Shown here: positions 11,560-23,479 of the stretch, piece after piece
How positions within the stretch are numbered: position 1 is the first letter of the stretch
How the letters are laid out: every line of letters starts with the position of its first letter
Source of the DNA: Paulinella micropora
Lineage: Eukaryota; Cercozoa; Imbricatea; Euglyphida
Assembly: GCA_009731375.1 (NCBI GenBank)
Contig: BJOX01000125.1
Coordinates: 441,312 to 505,311, forward strand
Length of the DNA stretch: 64,000 nt
Direction of reading: 5' to 3'
Notes under the pieces: generated by a model
The model's database searches: none
What the model saw: the letters and a program-made list of their open reading frames with translations, nothing else
What the model was told of the DNA's origin: nothing
Position numbers and translations under genes: made by a program

Positions 11560-12644
11560 AATATGGGATAGGATTTGGATACGGCTCCGTGGTCACTGCG
11601 TCCTGCACATCTCCTGCTGATGTTGAGGGGAGTGTGGTCGGAAGCGCAGCTGTCCCGGAGAAGGGGGCGATTGACATTGTGATCCAGCCAATGTTCGAAG
11701 CATAAGCATCGAGTGGGATGGTACACGTTTCGTGTTTTGTTGCAGGAGATGGGTTGCGCGTGGTGCATACACATTGCTGCGCGTTTCCGGAACTAAGTTC
11801 TGGGGTCGGCTGTAAGCCGGTCGGGGCAGGCTAGGCTCGCTCCGCACGCGTCTCGGACCGCGCTTTGGCAGTGTGCTTCGTGGTGCATTTCTCCGAGCCG
11901 GAATACCCGTAGTCCATCTCTGGACCGGATTTTTCCAGCCATGGATCATGGCCTGTCGCATACGCTGCTGTTGTGCTTGGTGTTGAGAGCGTATGGGCTT
12001 GCGTTCACCTTGTGACACAGCCCGAAGGTACCGCCTACCTTGGCGGTCATAGGCTACTTCATGATAGTGCCATGTTCGTACGTTATGGGTTTTGCCGCGG
12101 TTGCCTCGTTTACTCCGCTCCTTGTTCTTATTCTTATCCTCCGTCTTCTCCTGTTTATCTGTCGTCCGGCTACCCGATGTTGCGCTCGGGGCTGGAGCAG
12201 AGCTGGAGAGCTGGAGGACGAAGATGAAGAAGAAGAAGATGAGGAAGAAGAGGATGAGGAACCGTCTTTGTAGTCGTCGTCGTGACTGCGTCGTCGTCGT
12301 TGGTCGGGCTGGCAGCTGGTCTTGGGCTTTTTGAATTTCCGGCCTATCCTCTTGCTGGAACGACCTCTGCCGGTATCCGCGTCTTCGTCGGCGGCGGAAA
12401 GTCTTCTCTTTCATCCTTGCCACTACGCCCTTGACGTTTGTATCCTCTTTCTCTTCCTCTTCCTTATTACGCGCTCTACTGTATTCCAATCGCCGCTGTG
12501 ATCTCGAATCAGCGGATGAGAGGCCGCGTGGATTCGAGCGGGATGAAATGCGCGGAGAGGGGGAGATGCGGTCAGATGGAGACCCTTCCTCCAGCTGACT
12601 CCGGGAGACGCGTGAGGAAGGGAGCTGAAATCCCCAGAGGCGTT
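11560..12644 (-). other. Low-complexity linker before RT (Ser, Asp/Glu, Arg rich)
   Basis: The 1.1 kb between the unknown block and RT contains GA and GAT triplet runs (12220-12265 and, just upstream, 12745-12810) and Arg/Gln/Pro-rich reading frames on the - strand without a recognisable domain. Around 11560-11770 another frame gives a better protein-like stretch leading towards RT, so further frameshifts are likely. Confidence 0.45.
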
Positions 12645-15600
12645 TCAGCGGCTGAAGAGATCTAGGACCTGTGATTGTAAATCGTATAGCATGCGCTCCT
12701 TCCACGGCTGACAGCGGGAGGAAATGTGGGAGGACCCTGAGGAAGATGAAGACGATGCTGACGATGATGACGATGATGACGATGATGACGATGATGACGA
12801 TGATGACAAAAATGTTGATGGTGCTTGCGATAATGATGTGGGGGCAGCTGGTGAAAAGGGCGAAGGGATGGAATCCTGCCGAGCTGTGAGTTTCCACCGG
12901 TGGTCCAAATTCTTGGAGAGCTCGAGTACTGGATAGGTCGTCTCCGGCCTTCCAGTCACCGGAGCGGGAGGAAGTTGCCCGTTCGTGGAAAACATGTCCG
13001 CGTCCTGGGGAAGGATGACGTTTTGGAGCAACGCAAACTCAAGACGGCAGTGTGTGTTCCAGGAAGAGACTGACTCCCAACCAGGATCAACGGGAACTAG
13101 CGGAAGGTTTAGATAGGCCGCTATATCTCGTGGATCCCGGAGGTCTACCCGAGTGCCAAGATAGGTCGAGGCGAGATCGAGGCGCACGATGTTTGGTATC
13201 GTTTCCTTGATATCCATTTCTTCCTGTATGGATGGGACACCGTATGGGTAACCCTTGGCCCGCAGTGCCCTCGAATACGGATTCAAGTGAATACGTGCTT
13301 GGGTGCACTACTACCTGGGTTTCCTCATAAGCCGGCACGTTGAGCATATGCTGCAGTGCCCGCACCTCTGTCTGCACCTGTACGAAAAAGGGGACATTCG
13401 CTATGGTTGTACAGTACCACTTCTGGTCGTGTGCCGTAGAAGGCAGGTCCCGAAGAAGATAGTTCTGTACCGGGGCTAAAGTTTCTATACCCCTGGTCCA
13501 TCGCGCTTCCATAAATAAGGAAGGTTGATTCAACAGGCTCAGCTTTTGCTCTAATATTTCTCTGTCCGGGCTATCAGTGAAGAGGCGCGCGAGCATGCCT
13601 CCATCGGGACTTACATCCCACTGGTCTGTCGGGAGGATGGGATGCTGTTTGTTCGTAAAACAAATTGTCATGTTAATGTTTGCGAAATAGTTCGCCGGTA
13701 GATCCGCGAAAAAGGAGAAAGTCGGGCGCGGGTATCCGATAGATCGCTTGATATCATGTGGGTGTGTGCAGTATCTTATGGCAGAATTCGATGGCAATCA
13801 AAAAAGGTAATAGAGACATGCAAACCACTGCCATATGTGCTCAAAGGCAAAATGGTATCGTACGAAAATAGGGAAGCCGAAATAGTCTTCATCATGCCGT
13901 CCTATGTTCGCCCTTGATCTTACCGGTTCCACCGATACAGTGTGGGACCATGGGAATGGGACTACGTGGTTCATAATCTGCTGAGACACACTCTGTCCCC
14001 CATGTCCCGGGTAGAGTCCTGATAGGTGGCCCATGAAACCATACGGTCGTTCGTGCGAGTATGATATGTAATGCCTAAAAAGCAGGGTATCGGATATCGG
14101 TTCTTGCTGGTCCAACCCAAAAGCCAGAATTGAGGCCAATTGAGCTCTGGATCGTCCCCAAACCGGCGGATGGTGAAACATCGTCAGTGGGGTCCGATTC
14201 ATAACCATGGCCGGCAATACCAACTTGAGAGGGAGACCGTTCAGCAGATTACTGATATGCTTCGGGGTACGGTTCGTTTCGACGAACGGGATGTTGCTGC
14301 GGTTAGTTACCGTAGGGTTTTTGTGATAGCGATCGTGATGCGCATCCACTTCGGTGCGTATATCGAGGTGCATCCAATCATCCTGGGGGTTGGTTTGTAT
14401 GGGGGCTTGTCCTTGCAAGCAAGGAACAAAAACGATACACTCCGAAAGGAGAACATCCTCGGGCTGGGAAAGGCCCGTGCCACGCTCCTGATGACAGATG
14501 TTCATGGTTTTCATAGTTGACACCTGCAAAGGTATGAACGACTTGGCAGTCGATGTAACCTGGGCCAATATAAGGCGCGATATATCCCTTGTTGTCGAGG
14601 AATATACGGTCTCTTTGGTTGACTTGTGCCATGATATCTGGCAACTGGCGTAGGGATATCCGGGCCCACGCCGTAGCCTGTTGGACTCTAGGGGCTACGT
14701 ACGCTACTGATCTGATCAGTTGGCTCGAGTATAAGCGCGTGGCTACGTAACTATATCGGTGCATGTTCTCATATCTTTCCAACTGACGGAGCTGTGAGAA
14801 ACACCGATCTAGATGTAATACTATGTTGCCGTCAGTTGTTGGGATTTTATACCCACCGTCCTCGCGGATCTCGAGTCGGTGTCGCACTATCGTGATATTG
14901 CCTGGATCTTCAAAAGACGGGTCCTCGTAGATCCCATGGACCCGGATGAGGTAAGGCAGGTAATAGTAGCAACGATGGTTGCATTTAAAGTGCTGACCGA
15001 ATTGGACGAGATCTTCCCAATAGGGGCGGAGGCGGATGATCGGGTTTTGAATAATGAACAGTGACTTCCTGTCATTATAAAAGTCCTTCAAAACCGCACC
15101 TCCTACTTGCGGGACAGCTGGTATGCTCTTGCCTTGGCGGTGCATAGCTCTCTCGAACTCGACGTGTGTGCGAGTAACCATGCGTGGTCCTACTGGGTGC
15201 ATAAGGCTATTTCGACCCGGGGTTGATAGACCCGCTCTCTGCGGAGTTGTAGGTCTTCCCTGGTCAAGTTGTCTCATGCCAGTATCCGTTATAGCGCGGC
15301 CTCGGACCGCTATGAGCTGAAGGTTAGTCAGATTCGAATCTCCTTGTGGGAAGGTTCGAGCTGCGTTAGGGGAGATTGATCCATAGCGGCAGGACATGAG
15401 AGAAAACCCTAACGATCGCTGTGATCCCTGTGTCCAAAATTGTGGCATTCCTGGTATAGGAGGTTGCTGGACTAAGGGTGGAAGTGATCGCGGCAAGGAG
15501 GACGATGAGGCGCTCGCTTGTGATAGTGGTACAGGCGTAGCGGTTTGACGTGCCGGTGTCCCTGACGACGATGTCGCCGCCGGGGGCGTGCCATCTATCA

Positions 15601-15900
15601 CTATAACCTCCCTTTTTGACTGAGTCGGTCCTGGAGGAGAAGGTTGTGCGTTAGGAGACGTGACATTCGAAAGAGCGGGCGATGTAACGCTAGCACCTGT
15701 TTGTGCCTTAGCGCCGGGGGAAGACGGTGACGTGACATTCGACAAAGCGGGCGAGTAAGCGGGAGTTGTCGGTGTGAAAGTAGGTTCTATGGGACTCCCT
15801 GGGTCCTAACCGGCTAGGCGTATCGGCCGATCCGGGCTTGCGTGCCCACTCGCTAGGAGACGCGGTGGAGGGAGTGGGTGATGGTCCTCCGGGATTCACT
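12645..15900 (-). pseudogene. Large unrecognised coding block between protease and RT
   Basis: Frames 14515-15745, 13290-14568 (in-frame TGA at 13798-13800) and 12645-13290 join end to end as one broken protein of about 1000 residues. A Ser/Pro/Thr-rich leader with repeats of NVTSP (about 15650-15745) precedes a globular part rich in Tyr, His and Arg (HRCYYYLPYLIRVHGIYEDP near 14920-14980; EIREDGGYKIPTTDGNIVLH near 14812-14870). The later part continues through NMTICFTNKQHPILPTDQWD and IVRLDLASTYLGTRVDLRDP. I recognise no family: no zinc knuckle, no RT or integrase motif, no clear membrane anchor. Composition and strand match the element, so it was probably an element gene, but its function is unknown. 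Confidence 0.6.
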
Positions 15901-16208
15901 TGTGAGGCTTGCGTGGCCCGGTGATCTTGCCCGAGCTCGAAGAACTCGAGCTTGAGCTTGAAGCGGTGGCTCCTTCAAAATCAACCTGGGCTGGCGTCGC
16001 CGTCTCACTAGGTGACGGTGGTCCCTGAGGAGTCACATCGCGTATTGGGGGAAGACCCGTGATCGGAAAAGCCGAGACCTGTGTATGGTCCAGTTGGGCC
16101 GCTGTGGTCCGAGATCGTGTCTATCGCGGTGTGGGGGATGTACGGTCAGTACTGTCCTCCTGCTTCTCCTCCGTCTCGTCTGTCTTCTCTTCGCTTTCTT
16201 CTTTTCTC

Positions 16209-17090
16209 TTACTGTTCCTCTTCATCATCACTCCCGTCAGTGGTGATCGCCACCAAAGGGAGGAGACTGAAAGGACATTCCTTAAGGTCTTGCTTTTGGG
16301 CTTCCTCCTCGTTATCATCCGAGGGGAGGTCCATCAGCGTGACCACCTGTTGGCAGGGACCATCTCTTAGGATTGTCCTGCTTCGCAAAACCTGATTGAC
16401 AGTCCCGCTGGGCTGTCGGGGCGGGGTCAGGATCTCAAACTCATCCAAGAGGATTTGTTCGTTCTCCGCCCGTGTCGGCACGGCCGGCCACTGTTGGCCA
16501 GCTGCCATACGTGTGAAAAGGGCATCCGTGGATATGTTGGTCTGCATGATAAGGGCAGTACCAAGCAAAATATCCGCTCCCGGGGGAACATGCTGAGAGG
16601 TGTAAAGGTAAATCTCATCCCAGCCACTTATGGGGAGGACTTGGATGTAGAGACGTATGCCTCTAACCATAGTTATGATCCCTTGAGCCGTGCGGGCTGT
16701 CCGGATGAGCAAATCCATTTCAGTCAGGCCCATCTTGGAGGACAAGCGTGGGTGGATCAGCCCCAAGGTATTACATCCAGTGTCAACTATGACAAAGGTG
16801 TCGATAGCCTTGTCGGCGGTCTGGTCCAGTCCGGCAATAGCCAGGACCCGTCCTTGGAGGACATTTGCCTTACGAGGTCGTACGGGAGCGACATAACGGT
16901 ATTCAAGAGCCGTGTCAGTCCCGTCGTCCAATATATTATGGGTGCTTACCTGGCTAGGGTCGACTACCGTCGCTTGAGCAGCCATCACCGCCGCCATAGG
17001 GGCGTCCTTGCGTTCCTTGCGGTCTTTTCCGCGACGATCCTTCTGTCCGGGGCCAGAGCATCGCTTCCCGGCCCGCGGGGGGGGCACCAA
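16209..17090 (-). CDS. Retropepsin-like aspartic protease segment of the gypsy-like element
   Basis: An open frame of about 290 codons. The catalytic motif IVDTGCNTL lies at about 16770-16796 and the second family motif ADILLGTALI at about 16550-16585, a typical spacing for a single-domain retropepsin whose active site forms from a dimer. It would cut Gag-Pol into mature proteins. The C-terminal part is acidic and low-complexity (to 16209). It overlaps the Gag knuckle frame at 16985-17090 in a different frame, so expression would need a frameshift, or an indel has occurred. Confidence 0.75.
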   Translation of the reverse strand: MVPPPRAGKRCSGPGQKDRRGKDRKERKDAPMAAVMAAQATVVDPSQVSTHNILDDGTDTALEYRYVAPVRPRKANVLQGRVLAIAGLDQTADKAIDTFVIVDTGCNTLGLIHPRLSSKMGLTEMDLLIRTARTAQGIITMVRGIRLYIQVLPISGWDEIYLYTSQHVPPGADILLGTALIMQTNISTDALFTRMAAGQQWPAVPTRAENEQILLDEFEILTPPRQPSGTVNQVLRSRTILRDGPCQQVVTLMDLPSDDNEEEAQKQDLKECPFSLLPLVAITTDGSDDEEEQ

Positions 17091-17160
17091 TGCGAGTTGA
17101 GCCCCTTCTCCAGATCCCGCGTGCGTGTCCTACATACCTCGAGTGTATGATTTGGTTTTT

Positions 17161-19530
17161 CTACCTTGCCGAAGTGTTGACAGTATGCACAGGGCTCGGA
17201 GCTCTTGTTGTGCGGCGCGCGGTTCTCCTTGGCGGGGTCCTTCGTCCACTGGGCCGGCTTGGCGATCTTGATCGCGTTGGCCCCAGAAAAGCGTGCAGTC
17301 TTGGTTGTACGCCCGCCGGACGAACTCGAAGGCGCAGAGCCCTTGCGTTGGTCCGGGCCCGGGCCAGACTTCGGCTTGTTCTGCTGATGGGACGCCGGAG
17401 CTTGCCTCGCCACGACCTGCAGCTGACTACCTGAGGGGATGTCGCGGGGCCACTTGGTTCTTGGCTTCCTCGTGCTCTCCTTGGCCCTCTCCTTACGAGG
17501 AGGCGCCGGCCGCCAGCGACATCTTGGAATCCGGTGCCGTCAGGATCATCTTGGGAATCCGTCAAGGTACGTGGATTAGCCTTGAGGATAAGGTACCTCA
17601 TCTCCTCCAACGTGCGTGTCGGCGCAATACCCCGTTTCTTTCTTTTTATCTGTAGGGCCTCTATGTGCTGTATCTCCATAGGGGAGACACATCGCCGGGC
17701 TACCTCATACTTATGGGTTTCCTCGGCCACAAGGCCTTCGTTCTGCAGCTGCCTGAAGAGCTTCTGTAAACGCGTGATATAAGTGGCCAAGTTTTCTTTC
17801 GACCGCCTCTTCATGTCATTCCTGTAACTCGGGCCGAAAGGCTTGGTAACGTCGTAGACGATGTCGATTTTCCATCATGAGTCTACTCGGTAGTCCAGCC
17901 AGATCCATGGCAAGAGCTGCAGAGACTTCATGTAGGAGTCTTTGGAAGAAGTTCTTGCCGACCACGCGTTGAGGAAGATCTCGGCCTCAGACTGGGTCAT
18001 AAAAAGAGAAAGATTTGAAAGAAACAGGCACAAGGTGTATCCTAAATTGATACGTGGTCGAACTTTAGCTTTTCGATCTCCCTCAGGCGGCGTTGTCGTA
18101 GTTCGGTAGCCGACTCAAATGGCGCCACCATCATAAGGACGGTGCTGCCACTAAAGCGTATACCATTCCGGGAACGTGACGTCTCGGAACTACTCGACGA
18201 GGGCTGCTCGCCACTACTAGAGAATGCACTAGCTGTCGCTCTGCTCCCAGACGGGTTGTCCACCTCCACTTCGATCGTCGGGGCAGCTGGGCCAGCTAAA
18301 GCCGTTCCGGCTACCTCTGGCGTGACCGCTGCGGAGGCTGCGGTTTCCGCGACCGCCGTGCCTCTCTCCATCTTCGTCGCTCCCACCAGCTGGCGGGGGC
18401 GGTTGCCTAACTGTGGGGAAAGTCACGATACGTGGAAGGGCAGAAGGGGGGCGGATTCCGACTCGGGGAGATAGGGGGAGGCTGTCACCGTCGGCCGGCT
18501 CTGCCCCTCGCTCGGGAGAGAAAGCTTCAACTCTTCTTCCTCCTCGACTACCCTTCCGTATGGGGAGACGAAAAGCGCGCCGCTGTCTTCGTACCGGGAG
18601 TCCGGAGGGGAGGCGACTGATCCCGGGAGGCTTGGGCTCCGTTGAGAAAACCTCGGGGTCGGGGATGAGCCATACCCTGATGCCAGTGGGGAATATGCCC
18701 GTCAGAAGCCGGTCTCGGTCGGCAAAACAGGGAACGCTGTGCCTCTGACCCGCCTATGGGGCCCAGACTACTTCCTGAAGTGCGAGAGGATCGACCTGGG
18801 AAGGCTGTGATGGGGCCACCAAAGCGTTGAGAGCCTGTTGGGGGGAACCTTACCGGGGCGGGGGCCGCCATGAAGCGCGATGACGATGCTGCCGCCGTAG
18901 CCGGAGGTATCGTTGCTGCCGTAGCTGTAGCCGTAGTCGTAGTCGTAGTCGTAGTTGTAGTTGTAGTTGTTGCTCCTGCCAGCGGGGGGCGAGTTGGGCC
19001 CATGGTAGGAGCCGCCGTGGCCGCTGGTGCCGGAATCGTCACGTAGCGTATGGAGCCGGGGACGTTGTCCGGGGACAGAACCCAACCGACCTTTTTCGCA
19101 AGGTCGTTGTACCTACTTATAGCTAGGTCTCTCTCGCCCCTATAAGCGGTCCACTTGTAAAAAGTGGATGGGTCTAACCAATAATCCACCATCTGCTCAA
19201 GGGGCTGCATGGGGAGAAAAGGCTCCTCCTCAAGATTGAGAAGGCCGTCCTTTACTGCTTTCGCTAAGAGGGGGCCGAGGTCCTTATTTAAAGTCATTAG
19301 TACGACCTTAATGAAGTGGGCGCGGCTGATTCCGTCCGTCTGGGGCGAGCTTCTTGGCCGAGCCGTCCTTGAGGGCCTTCCTGTATGTGTCCATGAAGGG
19401 GACCTTGAGGTTGGTGCGCAGCGTACGAGAGATGTTGAGGCATAACTCTCGGTGGTAGACTTCCTGACTGACCAGGTCGTAATTGGCGAGGAAATGAGGC
19501 TGGAAGGCTCATTTTGTCACACCTGAACGT
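17161..19530 (-). pseudogene. Gag region of the gypsy-like element (frameshifted)
   Basis: Coding segments in changing frames: about 19300-19515, 18548-19330, 18042-18386, 17800-18000, 17430-17814 and 16985-17413. Helical, charged segments (KDLGPLLAKAVKDGLLNLEE; ENLATYITRLQKLFRQLQNE) suit a capsid-like Gag. A poly-Thr/Ala run (18880-18970) and Ser/Pro-rich stretches separate the domains. Near 17165-17230 a knuckle CAYCQHFGKVEKPNHTLEVC occurs, with a longer C-to-H spacing (CX2CX10HX4C) than the classical CX2CX4HX4C. Role: packages element RNA in particles. The start is uncertain; an ATG at 19511-19513 lies just before the first good coding stretch but is out of frame with it. Confidence 0.65.
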
Positions 19531-19550
19531 AGAAGGCCCACGATGTAGCA

Positions 19551-20069
19551 AACAGGTCTCGAATTTGCAAAGGAGACCTTTAGGGTTGGTTGCTACTCGA
19601 TGGGTCTTGCTTGAGGGACTGTCCTATGTATGCAAGGGACTCGAACAGACTTGAACAGACTTGAACAGACTTGAACAAGACTTGAATACATGGTGACAAG
19701 TCGCCTCTCTGCGTGTGGTGAACATGAACAACGGTCGCCATGACCGGCCACTCAAAGAACTAGCTGTCCTGTGTGGGTGTACTATAGCAGACCTTGAGCT
19801 TGCTCGCTGTTGGTCTTTCCAGAAGCAGGTGGTGTTCCCCAATTCGAGCTGTCGACAGCACACACAAGTGTGACTCTTCCGAAAAAAATAGGGAAATTCG
19901 AATTGTAAGTCTTGACTACCCTCCTGTGAGGAAATTACCAACCGGCATTCAAATGAATACACACACGGCTGTCATTTGATCTCAAAATACTCCGAGAACA
20001 GGGAAGGTACCAAAAAACGCTGGGATGGTCAATTCCAGTTTATTTACTACACTTGCTTGACAAACTACT
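19551..20069. other. Spacer and left remnant of an older repeat
   Basis: About 19640-19685 holds short tandem ACTTGAACAG units. From about 20045 to 20074 the sequence (ACTTGCTTGACA, ACTACTTGTCC) matches, in reverse complement, the stretch at about 53625-53665. It is therefore the left half of the older repeat split by the copia insertion. No LTR of the gypsy-like element could be assigned here. Confidence 0.5.
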
Positions 20070-20074
20070 TGTCC

Positions 20075-20261
20075 TGTGAGACTAACTTAATAATCTGCCG
20101 TATACTTGCTGTGTCCTACAGTAGATACTTTATTGAGAAAAGGGCGTCAAGGGACGGCCCAATTATATACTAGGCCGGACATACGTAATGGCTCTAACGA
20201 CACACATTACATATGCCGGCCCATACTGACTATCCGGTTAATTATATTAATGGGTCTAACA
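20075..20261 (-). repeat. 3' LTR of the copia element
   Basis: 187 bp, TGTTAGAC...GTCTCACA on the element strand, with short imperfect inverted ends. Offset to the other copy is exactly 9017. It is bordered by the TSD on its outer side and the polypurine tract on its inner side. Confidence 0.95.
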
Positions 20262-20269
20262 TCCCCCCT
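20262..20269 (-). promoter_or_regulatory. Polypurine tract
   Basis: AGGGGGGA on the element strand directly abuts the 3' LTR. This is the normal primer for plus-strand DNA synthesis in LTR elements. Confidence 0.8.
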
Positions 20270-20584
20270 GGATCAAAGTAAATTATTGAATTAACTGTAG
20301 GTCCCAATACATCTATTCTGTGAAAATTATAAAAACACAGACTTAAAACATAATAATATTACTCACTCTTACCCTCACTCTCTCCAAGAGGTTATGTCGA
20401 TGGTGGCTACCCGTCTTGCTAGGGCAAGTATGCATCAACTAGATTACATACAGGGCAGCTCCCCCTAGTCAAGCTAGGCCTGGTCGACGTGAAGAGGATT
20501 AGGTCCTACGCACCCCCTATCCTATGTTGAGTAGCATTATGTATGTAACACAAGTACGGTATGGACATAATACACATATAATAT

Positions 20585-20619
<35 letters not shown>

Positions 20620-21260
20620 CGCGTAAGTAACCATAATATATAAAAATAAGACATATGATAATGTATCCATCTGTACTGATCTATCAAAAGGTATGATCAA
20701 CTTGAACTATATAGTACATATCTATGCGGTAGTATGGATTTATAAATTTGACAGCGCTTCCCGTAGAGGGGTATAAAAATAACATAATGTAACGTAATAT
20801 GTATATGAACAAAGACACAATATCTGTAATTATCGGCCTGTCTGGTACATCCGGCTGGTCTGACGTACTTTCGTGTTGTTCCACACTCCCGTGTGGCACG
20901 TTCACCGACCAGCCGGACTCCATGTCGGCTTCTTATAAATTTTTATGTATATGAGTGTATAGAGATAGAAACTGGAGCGAAGCATATAGAAGTTGGAACG
21001 GAACGAGCGAAAGGGACGCGATCTTCGTAGTATTTCAGGCTGAGAAACCGGGCGAAGTCATCACGCTTTGACAACCTGAAATACTAATGTCTCAAGGGAT
21101 TCAGTAGTATTTCAGGTTAGCAATCCGGGTGAATCGTCACGGTTTGATAACCTCAAATACTAATATCTGGAATGAGCAATGAACTTCGGCACCGGTCATT
21201 CGCCACCGGGCCCCGTCGGCGCTCGTCTATTCGCACACCTGTGCAACTTATGTGTAATAT
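20270..21260 (-). other. Copia 3' untranslated region with an AT repeat and two hairpins
   Basis: Between the end of pol and the polypurine tract lies about 1 kb without coding sequence. It holds an AT microsatellite (20588-20616) and two matching stem-loop units at 21031-21087 and 21109-21165 (separate entry). Confidence 0.6.
21031..21165. repeat. Two tandem ~57-base stem-loop units
   Basis: Both units begin AGTATTTCAGG and end in the reverse complement (CCTGAAATACT in the first, CCTCAAATACT in the second). Both share the loop core CCGGG(C/T)GAA...TCACG(C/G)TTTGA. The copies differ at several loop positions while the outer stem is kept, apart from one change. Confidence 0.75.
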
Positions 21261-21269
21261 GCGAGAAAA

Positions 21270-23410
21270 TTATTGTATTGCATACCCCGGGAATATAAAA
21301 CGAAGTCCAAGATGGTAAGCCTTACCAATACGGGAATTGGTCGAATTTATCCTGAATTTAGCGCAATTTCCCCTACTAAGCACAACGGAGATTTTTCCAG
21401 CCAGGTTATTGAATTTGTCTACCGTAAAATGTATTTTGGTGAACACATCTGCGATACTTTCCTCCGTAGGGACCCGGAATAGTTTGGCCTTTCCTTCTCT
21501 CACGAGTTGCGCTAAAGGTAGTATCGGACCTCTATGTGCTTGGTCCTAGCTTCCCCTAGTCCTCTCTCCGACAATAATATCGTTCCTTCGTTATCCTCGA
21601 AGAGAGGAGTGGGACCTTCAAGATTTATTCCGATATCCCGTAAAGTTTGTTGTAATGCAAGAAGTTCTCTGACCGCCTCATTTGCTGAAACAGTCTCGGA
21701 CTCTAATGTAGATTGGGCTATCACGGATTGCAGTTTAGAGAACCACGAAATTGGTGTCCCGTTGAATAAGTAAACGTATCCGGATCTTGATTTACGTGAG
21801 TTCTTATCCCCTGCAAAATCCGAGTCTACAAATCCGACTATCGGTTGTTCCGCAATAATTCTGTCTACAGTAGCGAGAACTGGCACGCTGAACATGTCCA
21901 TTCCGGGCATTGCGGATTTTCCAATGATATCATCGATTGCGTTGGTCGCTGCGCAAGATTCCAGATTAGGTTTCCAAGATTCCGAAGTTTTAGGAACCGA
22001 GAAATTAGTTTCTAGCAACTTCCGTAAATTTCGATCTCCTCTTCTGAAAAATAACGCTCGCGGGGTCAGAAGCCACAAGAACATTCTGTGCACCATAGCA
22101 TAAGACATCCCCGGGTTAGGGACTTGGGACTTAGCTGCTATGCTTAAAGGGCATATGAGGAGTGGCCGGGTGTGAACAGCCAAAAAGATAAGCATCCCTA
22201 TCAAGCATCTAAGATCATACCGTAATAGGCGATGGTCCTTCTTTAGGAGAGCGGGGTTATCAGAAGTGAATGGTGTTTTAGCCGGTATCTCCTTCATGTA
22301 ACCCAACTCCTCCAAAATCAACAACTCATACTTACGTTGATGCAGAGTAATCCCCTTTTCAGACTGGATGATCTGAATGTTTTTGAATTCGGTGGCTTTG
22401 CCTAGGTCCTTGCACCGGAATCCTCTCTTTTCGAACAACTTCACCATCTTGGTGTGCTTTTCTTGTGACGCAGCGTGACAGCCATCATCGACGTGAAAGG
22501 ACACCAATTGGGTAGTTTGGGGGCTACTCCCATGCTTTACGAAAGAGGCTCTGTCTAACGTGAGAGGCTTGAATTTGTGTTCGGTAATGAGCTCCCCGGA
22601 CAGTACGTCGTACCAAAGACGGCCTGCCTCCGGATGGCCGTATAGGGCCTTCTTCAGAAGCCAGACATAATCCGCAGTCTGAAATTCGGCCGGCGGTTTG
22701 ACATATATGTCGTATGGGAGATTCGCATGCAGATAGGCGGTCGTGAAATCTATCAGCCATAAATCTATTCCGAAAAAGGCTGCATAGGATGCCATGAGCA
22801 AAATGGTCCTGTGCTGGGCTGTGGGAGAGTAAGTCTTTCTGGGATTGTACTGAGCGTAAGCTTTCAGGAGGTCCCCTCGTAGGGTTATCCGGGCTTTGTG
22901 GAATTTATCCGCATTACCTTGTTGTTTTACCGTATCTATCCATTTTATAGGAATGATTGGTGTGCCCGACATTTTCGCTTCGCTCACTTTTCGCCAAACA
23001 AATGCTTTTAGTTCTTTGAGCTGTTCGAATTCCTTTTGTCTAGCTTGCTTACGGTCTTTTGGTTTCTGTACTACTGGGAATTCCGGGAATTTCTCACTCA
23101 CGAGAAAATACTCCGCCCGATTTTCCTCCGGGGCACATACCGTGACATGAGCTCTCGCCCTCTTCCCCGTGATAATGTTTTCATTCGAAATTTCCGCCTG
23201 TTCGTGTGATCTCCATCCCGGTTTATGTGCCGCTCTCTGCTCCTCTACCCTCTCCCTCTCCCCCTCGACAAACGCAAATTCTGAGGTGACCTGAATGCCG
23301 GGATCGTTAGTATTGAGATCCGAATCAGAGTTTTTGTTGGTCGACAAGGGTGGTGGTGCAGTTGCGGCTTTTCGCTCACGCGCTTCGGGCATAGCTTCTG
23401 ACTGTTGTGG
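21270..23410 (-). pseudogene. Reverse transcriptase-RNase H of the copia element (frameshift near its end)
   Basis: Copia RT motifs in order: KWIDTVKQQGNADKFHKARI, YSPTAQHRTILLMASYAAFF, LWLIDFTTAYLHANL (first Asp), KKALYGHPEAGRLWYD and QLVSFHVDDGCHAA, with the VDD pair at about 22480-22500 (the family usually has YVDD; here HVDD). RNase H: VGFVDSDFAGDKNSRKSRSG, GTPISWFSKLQSVIAQSTLE and TKHIEVRYYL. A frameshift near 21508 moves the last part (VREGKAKLFRVPTEESIADV) into another frame. The N-terminal 150 residues are an acidic, unconserved linker. Confidence 0.88.
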
Positions 23411-23413
23411 GGA

Positions 23414-23478
23414 ACCTACTAACCTACTAACCTACTAACCTACTAACCTACTAACCTACTAACCTACTAACCTACTAA
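23414..23478. repeat. 8-bp tandem repeat CTACTAAC
   Basis: About eight copies of AACCTACT/CTACTAAC inside copia pol, directly at the left edge of the reversed segment at 23480. Confidence 0.9.
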
Positions 23479-23479
23479 C

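Larger units (their letters stand above)
7793..19550 (-). mobile_element. Decayed Ty3/gypsy-like retrotransposon, no LTRs recognised
   Basis: On the - strand from 19.5 kb down to 7.8 kb the order is gag, CCHC knuckle, aspartic protease, a large unrecognised coding block, reverse transcriptase, RNase H, integrase. RT before integrase places it with Ty3/gypsy-type elements. Several frameshifts (near 19330, 17400, 14515, 13290, 10958, 9085 and 8340) and an in-frame stop (13798-13800) show it is not autonomous as it stands. The 3' end stops at the CATA array (7792), so a 3' LTR is missing or replaced. At nearly 12 kb without LTRs it is unusually long, mainly because of the extra block between protease and RT. 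Confidence 0.85.

Noticed and set aside
16209-16318. Arg/Lys/Glu-rich shadow frames opposite and beside the protease tail as separate genes
   Set aside because: They follow the same low-complexity DNA and have no independent signal.
19624-19962. Cys-rich - strand frame as an extra retroelement protein
   Set aside because: No Cys spacing of a known finger, and it lies in a region with short DNA repeats.
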